Shown here: positions 23,003 to 35,000 of the stretch, in pieces
Position numbering within the stretch: the first letter of the stretch is position 1
Layout of the letters: every line of letters starts with the position of its first letter
From: Chimonanthus salicifolius
Lineage: Eukaryota > Streptophyta > Magnoliopsida > Laurales > Calycanthaceae
DNA length: 64,000 nucleotides
Assembly: GCA_013350335.1 (NCBI GenBank)
Contig: CM023539.1
Span: 10,765,302 to 10,829,301 of the forward strand
Direction of reading: 5' to 3'
Made by a program: the position numbers and the translations under genes
The notes under the pieces: generated by a model
Seen by the model: the letters and a program-made list of their open reading frames with translations, nothing else
The model's database searches: none
What the model was told of the DNA's origin: nothing

Positions 23003-23018
23003 TCAGCGAAGGTGGTGC
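23003..23018 (-). CDS. SRX: SRX exon 5 (last coding exon)
   Basis: The acceptor CTGTCAG precedes G-CAC-CAC-CTT-CGC-TGA. With the two bases AG of exon 4 it completes the conserved ending RHHLR and stop. It has 16 coding bases. Confidence 0.9.
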
Positions 23019-26000
23019 CTGACAGATTCAACTAGAAATCATAAATTTTGAGATCCAGAAGTTTAAAAGAACAATGCGAGAGAAGATATAACTGACCTCA
23101 GGGTTTCCTTTGTTCCACGACGAATTTTACAACGGATTGTTGGGAGCCCAAGACGCTGGTGAGCCTCATAGCGATGGCAACCAGAGAACCCTGCAAAGGA
23201 AATGAAGAGAAGCATAATAAAAATAGAATGTGGGAAGACACACACAATAAGCTTTGTTTTGATGAATCTACTTTTCAAACAAGGAAAAATGCACAACTAG
23301 GTCGACTGCATCTAAATTCCAACTAGTAGTGCCACTGATCTTGAATAGGAGCAATATCTAATATAGATCCCCACATTCATTTACCAAAAACTGTGTGTGT
23401 GTGCTTTTTTCAGCAAACACTTGAAATGGAACAAAAAATTAACCTTCTGATATATCAGGTTCTCATCTTTGACAGAATAGATATTATTCAAACCATTCAT
23501 GCAAAAGATGTTGAAACAGAGCACTCACCATAGTACACTCCATCGACTTCAAGCACATCTATCTGCATGATAATTGGATACAGAGTATTAAATAAAATTG
23601 ACTTACAAATAAATGCTAGATAAAAGGTTACAGACACATCAGAAATACTGTCTAACAGAATCATATAGAATACAAGAGATCACATTTTGGATTTACACCC
23701 AATCAGAGAACATTTGAATGACAGGAAAGAGTCCTGTAATACATCACCAATGATGCTAACACTTAATTCTATTTCAGTTCTCATTCATAAACAAGTTTTT
23801 CATTGTTGACATATCTATTTTACTTTTCTTAGTCTAGGTTGTTGGGGCTGCAAACGAGTCCCACATCAGTTGGGAAAGGGGGAAATAGAGAGTTATGAGG
23901 GGCTCAGTAACTCCACCTATCGTGCTAGTCTTTTGGGCTGGAATCCCAGGCCCAACAAGTGGTATCAGAGACGGGCCCCAAGCCAAAGCATGTGGACTCA
24001 GGATCCCTTAGCCGAACGAGATGGTTGGCGGCGATGTTTGGTCCGTCGGAGAGCCTCGTTTGAGGGGAGGGATTGTTGGGGCTGTAAACGAGTCCCACAT
24101 TAGTTGGGAAAGGGGGAAATAGAGTGTTATAAGGGGCTGGGCAACTCCACTATCAGGCTAGTCTTTTGGGCTGGAACCCCAGGCCCAACATAGGTGATAG
24201 GAATTTGTCTGGAAAAGGAAGTGATGTTTTTGTCCACTCAGTCATTTAATCAATCTTTTGCTAATATGGGATGTTAATATTTCTAAATTACTTAATAATA
24301 ACTCTGAAATTATATCAACCATCGCATCAAAGATATGTAGTCTACCATTTCAATAAAGTTTTCTTGAATAAATGTTTCAGGAATTCCAGTTCTCCATCAT
24401 CATATCCAAAAGTGGATACAGATAAGAATACTGTTCATGTGTGAAGCTACAGTCTGCTTCCTTCCAAAGTCTAGAATAAGAATATTGGCATTGTTCTTTG
24501 TCAATTATTTTATGATGTATTTGCATGTACCATATCACTAGTCGGAATATATGGTAAAATGATTGGTAAATTCTCTCTCATGGCCAATGGGACATGCTTC
24601 GTAGTGGAAGGATTAACATACAGAAAATGCTAAAGTAGAAACTATTTTTTGACACATGCATTATGTTGGTTAGTGGGACATGCCTATCATATCGAATGTA
24701 GAATTCTGTATCCTATAATCAATTTAGGAGCAAAGGTCATTTTCATTTCCTAGCGTTCAAAGTTGGGGATTGATATGGGTGTTGGATTTCACCGATGATC
24801 AGCCGTACCAACAGGGCCGGGCCGGTGGGACTCACCTAATTAGGTGGATTTTTTCTATATTAGAAAATAAATATTTTTAGATTAGATTTTTGATAATTTT
24901 AGAAATTAGATTTTTAGAATATTTTAATAAATTTGATTTTATATTAGAAGATTGTGATTGAATAGACCTTATTAGGATAATCTTCTTAGATAGAGATTAG
25001 TTACATTTTCTATAGTAACCATTTAAAAAAATAAAGATCAGTTACATTTGGTAGCCAAAATCACGTTGAGGTGTTGAAGATTTTTTTTATATTATTTTGG
25101 TAAATTCTAGATTAGTCATTAAGGTCGGTTGATATTGTATGATATATATGTAATGAAATAAGTGTTGCGTATAGGTCATTTTTCAATTCATTCCTTTCTT
25201 AGTTTTCTTTAATTGGTTCCTTTTGAGCCATGCACCCTTCTTTGATCTCTTCGACAGCAAAAGGTAGAGAATTTCTCCCTCATCCCTCTCATGCAAGTTG
25301 GACCTTCATCTAATGCACTTCATGAATGTTAGTGGTAAGAAGTGCTTCATTTGCATGTGGGTATACACAGAAACATGAGTTACCTGCAAACGGAAAATTA
25401 AAGGTAACTTACAAGAATAAACCAAATAAACCCCTCTCCAAAATTACAAGAATTTATTTGCAACTTCTGTAACTAAAGTCAACCCCAAACAAGTCATGTC
25501 ATCTGCAGCAGAGTTAGCTGACTGAGGAGCCCAAGCAACCTTAACATTAAAGGTAGCGATAATATGCGTCTATTTTGTCAAAGAAAATCCACGGACATTG
25601 AGAGCCCAACGCCCACCATGCAATTACCTGAGAATCACCTTCTACGATGCTCCCATAAACCCCTACTCCTCCAACTCCATAATGCAAACAATTCCACCTC
25701 AATTACTGATCCATTAGAAAGTGGAACGGCAAAGAAAAGCACTGTAGACCCCAAATCATTACGGATGAGCCCTCCGTAACCTGCATGACCAATCTCACGC
25801 ATACAACTTCCATCGAAATTGAGTTTAAGAAGCCCACTAGCAAGAGGAGTCTAAGAAACTTGATGTCTAGAATCCAAGTTATGCATAGTTGAATCTATCG
25901 AAGCCCAGTCCTTGCACAAATCTAAAACAATAACACCCTAGAACTTCATCAATCCGACCATCCACCAAGTAGCCCGAAGCTTAATGGCATCCATGAGAGA

Positions 26001-29000
26001 CAAAACTGAACACTCCTTACCATGGAAAACCCTCTTATGTCATTCCAACCAAATGGACCAAACAATACTCAAGATGGTCGCATTCCACATGCTCTGATGG
26101 AAGGAGTTATCTGTCACCACCACTTCTTCATTAAACAACTTACACCACGCTCGAGGCAAACAAAAAACAATACCTAGCAACTGGAAGAAAATGTACCCAA
26201 ATCTGGTGAGAGAACCGACAATGAAGCAACAAATGATTTACCAATTTTGCATCCGATAAAAACAAATGACAATCATTCACAATAATCATCTTCCGCAAAC
26301 GCAAATTATCAATAGTCAATTTTCTGCAATCCTGCAAGTCAACCAAACACATTCACTTTAAGAGAAGAGACCCCCACCCAAATTTTATGGTGGATGGAAG
26401 GAACATCACCAACCAACAATAATTTCTTACAAAAAGACTTCACAGAAAAAAAAAAAAAAAAAAAAAACCCATGTGGATCGATCTCCTAAATCCGCCTATC
26501 CTTCCCATAGCCCATCACAAAGACGATTTCCAAAAGATTCATTAACGGCATCCATCATTCTACCATTCAATCCTCCAACTCTCTCCGAAACTAAGGTCCC
26601 AGACTACCTTATTATGAATTACCTTATAGCACTCCCTAACCGTAGCTTCTTTATTTGCTGCTAGAGAGAAGAGTACAAGGAACGATTGAGCCAAAGGGGC
26701 ACCACCCAGCCATTTATCCAACCAAAGGAAGATGTCCTCACATGAATACACTCGGTACCTGATTTGCCAGTCAGTCCTGACCCAAACCCAACTAGGTGTC
26801 CCGACCCAGGCCCAAGTCTTATCATTAACCCAGTGCCTCCACAAGGCCACAATCTAGTACCCTCTAGTAGCCCCTTCTCTGGCCCAGGAACTCCTTTGAG
26901 CCCATTTCCCAACTCCATGAAAGGCCTAATCTCTTTCCCTCTTATTCATCAAAACTCACACACTAATCCAGGCCATTCCCCAGGTCCAACTCAGACACTA
27001 CATAACCCAGTCCCAACTCAGCCTCCTTTAAACCCAATCCACTCAATTCTATCAGTTAGCCACCCTAACACTTACATTCACAACTACTTCCAGAACAGGG
27101 ACGTGCTGATTTTTTGAGCAGAGACGGGGGACAAGCTGATGACATAACTTCTCAGTTATTTAACGATCAAGTGAGACGATGGAGCTGGGACGAGGCATCT
27201 TCTTCCTCCTCAGGTGACGACTCAATCCACTTCTCAGGTGGGAATTGTAAAGCAAAAGAAACTGATGCTGCAAGGTGTTCTACCTCCAATTAGCCCAACA
27301 TAAGAAGAGTTGTCTCCTCGCCTGAGTTGAACTTAGTTCATACAGTACCTCTGAGTGTTGGGAGTCAGTAGGAAGCACCAGATGAATTGGCGAGAGATGT
27401 TTCTCTGCAGATTAAACGTGATCTTAAGGTTGATGGGATGTCTTTCGATGATGTTGACCAGATTAGAAGGAAAGATAAACCTTCAGTGGGTGAAGCAGTC
27501 CTTGCAAATAAGTTGGACTGTGACAGAAGTGATGCAAAAAAATAATAATCCTGATGATAGGCAGCAGAATGGGGATCAAATTCCTGAATATAGAGTCTAC
27601 TCAGGAGGCTCTCAAGTGGATCGATGAAATAGATAGATCATCCTTGGAAACCAGGCATTCAAGGAAAGTTAACATGCGACACCCAGTGCTAGGAACTTCT
27701 AAATTCCTGAGGACATTCAGACCCAAAAGGAAGATCAAGAAGACGAGAAAGGAAGGTAGTGCAGGTTCTCAATGAAGATAATAACATGGAATGTGAGAGG
27801 CATTGACCTCAGACTGAAGAGGAGTATGATTCCTAGATTGCTGAGAAAACATGCAACAGATGTGGTTCTGATTCAAGAGAATAAAAAAGAAGAAGTGACT
27901 CGAAGAGACATCAAACAATTATGGGGTGTGAGGAGTGTAGAATGGTGCTTTAAGCCTTCAGTTGGTAATTCGGGACGATTGTTGATATTGTGGTCTCCGG
28001 AGCTTCTGCAGTTAGAAGAAACATAGTTCGGTGATAGAACACTATCAGTAACAGGGAGGTTGGTTAATGAAGATGAGAGGGTGCTAATAAGGAATGTGTA
28101 TGGGCCGAATTCTGCAATAATGGGAGGCATTAAGGGAATGAGTTAAGAGACTTAAATCCAAGTTGTAGTGGACCTTGGTGTGTGGATGGAGACTTTAGTG
28201 CCACTAAATTTTCTTCAGGGAGGACAAGAAATGGTGGAAGCACCTCCAACTCGGAAGGTTTCTCTGATTTTATCAACTCTTGTCAACTTGTTGACTACCC
28301 ACTACTTGGAGGAAAATTTACATGGTCAAATGGACAGAATCAGCCTTCTATAAGTCGTCTGGACAGATTTCTAGTTTCCATTCAGTGAGAGGAACTGTTT
28401 ATATGATGCAATCAAAGTTAAAGAAACCGATGTCTGATCATTGGCTGGTACTTCTTAGCACGGATGAAGAAGACTGGGTTCCCCATGCCATTCAAATTTA
28501 ATAATGTGTGGTTGAATAACAAGGACTTCCTTGATAGAGTGAAAGGTTGGTGGTCAGAATTCTAGATTGAGGGCTGGGCAAGCTTCGTTTTGCATAAGAA
28601 ATTAAAGGTCCTCAAATCTAAGATTCGAGAATGGTGTAAGTCTTCGGGAGGTTCTATAGATGAGGAAAAGGAATTTTGTTCCAATTCCATTAAGGTATGG
28701 GAAGGTATTGAGGAAGATAGAGATTTAATAGGGGAAGAAATGAAGGAGAAGTAAGCTTGTATGGCGAAACTTTGGGAGCTTCTAGGTTTGAGGAGGTGGA
28801 ATGAAGACAAAAATCCCGTGCTACTTGGCTTCGGGAAGGGGATAAGAATACTATTTTTTTCATAGGGTGGCCAGCAACAGGAGGAGGACTAATGCTATCA
28901 AGTCACTCCTAAGGAACAGGAGAAGATTGGAAGGTAAGAGGGAGATTCAAGAAGAAGTTTGGAATCACTTCAGTTTAATCTTTGCACCTCAAGGTGAGCA

Positions 29001-32000
29001 AAGAAACTCGCATACAGCAACTCATTCGGCCCTCTCACCGATTGCCTCCCGGTCTTCTGTCATACCTGAAGATTATATTCGTGCTCGGCGGTCCACCCGG
29101 TCCCCCTAGCCAGGTACGAGTCTCGTGAGAACAACTCTCAGTTCAGTTCATTCCTTTAATGTTCCTACTTTTAGACTACTACAGCACCCATGGGCGCATG
29201 GCTTGGAGAATTTTCGTCATCAGATAGGTACATGTCTCTTCTAAATTTTCACGGTTCGGAAGGTGGCAAACTTGGGAGGTCTCTGTACTCCATGGGTTCG
29301 GGAGAGTTGGGTGCAGGAGGCCTGCAGGTAGAATTGCCGCGTGAAGTTGGCAACATACATACATCTCCAGACAGAGGGTGGAATGAGGAGCAGAGTCATA
29401 GGTGACATCCTTCTTAACGCCTTATTATTTACACTATTGTCCGTTACTACTAATAGAGCTTCAGGGGAACTTCTTGTGAACCCTCCCATACTAGCAGAAC
29501 TAGATATACCAACACCGGGGTTGCCGGGACCACTCAGGATAACATTAGGACATTTCCTTATAGCAGCCCATTGCCTTCATTTGGGAACCTTATCCTTGCT
29601 TTTGATGGAAGAGAGGATGGTATACCTAATTTGGAGAGGATCCATTTTGAGCACATCTCGGAGGAAGATAAAACATGGTTGGAAAGAGAGTTTAGCGAGG
29701 AGGAGATCCTCGATGCACTAGGAAATTCGAACAGAGATAAGGCGCCGGGCCCTAATGGATTCAACTTTTCCTTAAGTCTCGCTAGGTTAAGCTTAAGAAA
29801 TGTTTTTATCTCATTGGTACCTAAGAAAGTAGGGGCCTCGGAACTAGGACACTATAGATCCATAGGTCTTGTAGGAAGTGTGTATAAGCTTCTAGCCAAG
29901 GTCTTAGCTTGAAGGATTCGAACAGTACTCGGGCAGTTAATAGGAGAAACCCAGAGAACTTTCATTGAATGGAGGAAAATTCTCAATGGTGTGCTAATCG
30001 CTAACGAGCGGATTCATGGTAGGAAAAGGGATAAGAAACTGATGATTCTCTTTGAAATTAGATATGGAAAAGGCCTATGATTATGTGAACTGGGATTTTG
30101 TGGACTTTTTATTCCAAAGGATGGGTTTCGGCTTTGGATGGAGGAAATGGATGAGAGTTTGTGTGCAAGGCTCATCATTCTCAATTTTAGTTAACAGTTC
30201 TCATATCCCCCTGATAAAGGCAACTAGGGTAACCCAAGAGGGGGTTGGCCTGACAGTCAAGAAGCACCCCTCATAAAGGGATGTCTTGAGTTTGATTCAC
30301 GCTGAACTCCTCTCTAGGACGCTCTCCGTAGTTGCTTACCCGGTGTGTGTGGGATTGGGAGGCTTGCACATGCTCCATGGACTAGTCAGGTTAAAATGTC
30401 CCCTGTCCAAATATAGGTGAGACCCCTGGACACCTTGGTCATAAAAATAAAATAATAAAAAGGCAACTAGGGGATCCCTTATCCCCTTTCCTCTTTACCA
30501 CGGTTGAAGCGATCTTACGCTACTTCAAATTTGTGTCTAGTCTACGAGTGAACCTTGGAAAGAGCAGCTTGATTGGAATTGGAGTGGGGGATGAGGTTGT
30601 AGCTTCCATGGCTAGGGAAATAGGTTGTGGGGTTGGTAAAATTCTTTCTCATACCTAGGACTTACCAAGGTGGAAATCCCAAAGCTAAGGTGTCATGGAA
30701 GCATATCATTGCGAGAGTGGAGAAAAGGTTAAATTCTTGGAGCAAACATTATCATTCACCAGAAGGGAGATTAACCCTCATTAAATCAGTACTTGTTAAT
30801 CTTTTTACCTAGTGTATATCCTTGTCTGAAATACCCAAAAGAGTGGCCAAGAAACTTGAGAAATTACAAAGAAACTTTCTTTGGGATGAAAATGGAGATA
30901 AAAGGAAGATTCACATGGTGAAATGGGAGAAAATCTTGAACCTTAAGGAGGGGGGTGGGGGTGGGGGTGGGGTAGGGTCGATTCAGTATCCGGGACAGGA
31001 ACCACGCTCTGCTTTGTAAATGACCCCGGAGGTTTGGCTTGGAGAAGGATGCTCTTTGGAGGCGGGTTAGGCAATGGTGAGGACAGGATTGGGACAACGG
31101 TTAAGGATGGGTTATGGCTATTGGTGGGGAAAGGGAATAGAGTCTCCGTTTGGAACGCTATTTGTCTGGGTAAAAGGACATTGAGGGAAGCCTTTCCAAG
31201 ACTTCATAGGGCAGTGAGTAAAAAGGACACCTTTGTCAAGGAGTATGTAGGGCAGTCTAACAATCGAACACGTTAAGAAGTGGGTTTTAGGAGAGGACTA
31301 CTGTCCTCTCCTTAAAAACCTTCTGGGGGAATTTCAGGTTAGCTTAGTCGAGGAAGGTCGATGGATTTGTACCTATGACTCCTCCGGGGATTTATGTAAA
31401 ATCCCTCTTGACCTTTTGTCTATGCCAATCAAAGTCAGTTTCTCCCTTGTAATTGGGCCTGGAATAATAAGATTCCCCCAGGGGTCCAGGTGTTTACTTG
31501 GGCAATAACAAAGGTAAAATACTGGTGAGAGTCAATCTCAAGAATCGGGGTATCCTACCTGAAGGTTCATCTGAGGTTTGTGTCCTACATAGGTCAGAAG
31601 AGGAAATTGTCGACAATTTGATGTGCGGGTGTCAATTTACTAGATCCATTTGGGATAGGTTTTTGAATTTGAGGTGTATGCCGTGGGTGTTCAGTAGGGA
31701 GGGGAGAGCCACAGTGGTAGGAAAAAGTAGAGTAGTTTGGAGGTTAATTCTAGGCTATGTTTGGATGAGGGGGGTGTAAGGGTGGGGTTACCCCTCATTA
31801 CCCTTGTTTGGTAACTAAGGGGCCATGGGTAAAAAATCAACCTTTTACCCCTCCCCTTCCACTTTTGAAAACCCTTTTCTTCCAAGGGGTTTTCATATTT
31901 CCTGGGTTAACCTTGGTAAGGCGTAACTCCGGGTAACCCCTTCAAAATTTACCCCTCATCCAAACGCAGCCCTAGCCGTGATCTTTTGGCATGTGTGGAA

Positions 32001-35000
32001 GGGAATTATAGAATTTTTTAAGGTAAGTCTCTTGGGGTAAGAGAAGTCTTTGAGAAATCGAAATGGAGTCCGGTGGCTTGGTTGTCACTGTGAAAAGAAT
32101 TCACCGACTATTTTGCAGAGAACTTCTATTTCTCCTGGGAGGGGGGTCTTAGGGGTGGAAAAATCAAGAAACATTCCATAGTCAAATGGGAGAAGCCTGT
32201 TAGAGGCTCTAACAAATTTAATGTTGATGACACGGTAGGGGTAAACATAGTCCAGCAAGTATAGGTGGGGTTATTCACGATGATATAGGAAGAACAATTC
32301 TAGCTTTTTCACAATCAGTAGGGGTATTGGATTCTAATGAAGCAGAACCACTGGCTATTAGGAAGGTCATCCTAATTTGGTCATCGAGCAGGAACGGCAA
32401 CCTAGTAGTGGAAGGTGATTCAATAAATGCTTTAGCTAAGGCTAGTGGTAGAAAAAGCCCCCTTGGAAAATGGTTTATGTAGTGAGGGAGATTAGGTCAT
32501 TGACCAGGACAAGGGTCATCAACTTCAAACATGTACGACGGTCAGCCAATAGTGTTGATGATTTTTTGGCCAAGGTTGGGGTCAATAAATTGGTGCCAAC
32601 AATGGAATTTTTTCACCCCATTACTCGAGGTGATGATATTGATGCAACAAATGGAGGTCAGACTATTATGTATTCATTGTTTTTTTTCCCCCCCTTATGT
32701 GATCCTTTTTTATTTTCCCTGTATGGTTTCTCTCTTATAGACATGGTCAGTATAACTCTCCTACACAAACGATAGATCTTGTGTATGTTACTAATCTTAG
32801 TTTAATAAATTTCACATTTGTCTCTGCTCAAAAAATTCATAACCTTAACTTAGTGATGCAGAGCAGTCCAATGGAGCCAGGCCCAGCCAAGCCAAGTCCA
32901 ACCATCACAACTTAAGTTTCTTTGTTAAAAAGGGTCTTATAACCTTAAGGAGAAAAATGAACAATTGCAGAAAGAAAATAGTGGAAAGAAGACGAGGAAG
33001 GAGAAGAAACTGCTACAGATTCGGTGAGAAGCCACTGCAAGTGGCCAGGAGAAGAGTGAGAAGCCATCTTGGTTCAGGTACACTACTTCCTCTTCCTCCT
33101 TTCTCTTCTCTCTCTCTTTTCCCTTTATTTTCCTTCTTCCTTTACCTTCCAACCAAGCCATATCCCATCCCATTTGATTTCCGCCACCCTCTTTAGTCCC
33201 ATTTCTGGATTCCGCCACACCCTCACGCCCTTTCCCTAGCTTTCAGATCTGTCCCAAAACCCATATCTCGTCTCCTTCCAATCAAAACCCCTCCTAATTG
33301 CTGCTTAATCCCTTTCAACATCTCCATTGCCTTTGCCTCTTCCCAAACTTCCTAAGCCTTCGTCCAACACCAAAATCAACTGTAGCCTACACCTTAGCCC
33401 CTTCCCCCTTCTCTATCGTGGTCGCAACACAATCTGGGTCCATCCCTATTGTCGCCAGTCTCTCTACTACCCTCCTTGGTTTTCTCCAATCCCAGATTCT
33501 CCCACTCTCACCTCCATGACTCCCATATTCCACTCTTCTGCCCTCCCAACCTTGTCGCCCTCCGTGACCCATAATACTCCAACCTATCATGTCACTATTC
33601 CATTTTGGGTTTTCCTAGCATTCGCCCAGCCATATAACCCTTCCTGCTGCAACCGTAAGCCCACTGGACCATTCCCAAGCCATCGTCACCCACCCTAAAC
33701 CCTTCATTGGCTATCGCCTTTCCCAGATCCTCCTCTTTTGCTACCGTAATCCCAAAATTCCCTTCTTCTGCTTACAGTAAAGCATGTTCCCACCGAACCA
33801 TTACCTTCCCTTATTTGTTTATTTCAAACCATATGCCCCTAAGTCCCAATACATTAGTCTATCCTTTCTTAATTACCAAACTGCCATTTGACCATCGTAA
33901 ACCTAAGAAGCACCATACGGGTGCGTGTATCGGATACGACACGTATCTAATAAAGGAATACGGCAAATTTTGAAAAACTAGGATACGGGTGCAGTGGGAT
34001 ACACCGAATTAAATATATATACATATCAACAAAATAAATTCAGATATTTACAAAAAACATCATTAATTCTAATATGAGATAAAAAGAGCCAACAAATACT
34101 AAGTACTAATTTATGTATATCAGAAAATAAAAGGTTAAAAAGTAAAATATGGGGGAAGAGAAAATTAATAATTAGAAATAAAAATGAAATAGCAAAATAT
34201 TAAATCATAGCGTAAGATAAATGAATTACTACTATCAAGAAAAAAGTAAATGAATTAAGAAAAATAAACATATTTGTCTAGTCTAAACACACTTTTTTTT
34301 TTTAAACTGAAACACTTCCCCCAAATAAGCCCAAAACGATCAAAACGTAGAAAATCACGAATATTTCATTTTGAATTTATGCTGAAACAGAACCAACTGG
34401 AAAATTATGTAACTAACGCCAAGAGTCTATAAATAAATTAAATGTCTAAACCATCAAAATGCCCTTTCCACATCATATCATGTATTTGAACTATTTTTTT
34501 AATAGTTTCTTTTTCAATTTAACTGTGCTTGTCAAAAATCTCAACATGCATGCCTCGATTACCTGTACTTATTCTACTTGTGCGTCAGGTCACGTGTCTA
34601 AGCGTGTCCTGCCATGTCGCTTGTCCGTGCGTGTCCTGCCGTGTCGCGTGTCGTATCCTCGCATACCTACGCGTATCAATGGCGTATCCGTATTTAAAAA
34701 ATATTTTAATTAATTAGATGCGTATCCGTGTTGGATATGCACCCGACACGGATACTCGCAGGGTTTCGAAGTATCTGTGCTTCATAACCGTAAACCCATT
34801 ATTCCCATTAAACACATCATATTTTTTGGTATTTGCATGATTATGTGTAGTAAATTTTATATTGACTAATTGCAAATATTAATTGGCACTTAATTTCAGC
34901 CCATTTTAGATTTAGGCTCCATTAGTTTCAACCATTTTAGTCTTTTCATAACCCCGATCACCCTATCCCTTGTCTTGTGTCACTTAGTATTTATAATTAT

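Larger units (their letters stand above)
26764..32835 (+). pseudogene. LINE retrotransposon, plus strand, multiply broken
   Basis: A proline-rich ORF1-like tail (26764-27117) precedes ORF2, which starts at 27772 with MKIITWNVRGID, the usual start of plant LINE endonucleases. Then come GDFSATKF and FTWSNGQNQPSISRLDRFL (28182-28388), a reverse transcriptase with DKAPGPNGF (29740) and LDMEKAYDYVNWDF (30058), a zinc finger around 31600, and RNase H ending HVRRSANSVDDFLAKVGV (32540). The 3' end is TTTGTCTCTGCTCAAAAAA at 32835. Frameshifts, stops, a SINE, a MITE and a foreign block interrupt it, and the FADD catalytic box is missing. It is antisense to SRX inside intron 2. Confidence 0.88.

Noticed and set aside
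23063..23296. 77-codon minus-strand frame as a separate gene
   Set aside because: It is SRX exon 4 read through its flanking introns.
32937..33698. Long frames on both strands in a C/T-rich stretch
   Set aside because: Low-complexity composition explains the lack of stops, and no domain is visible.
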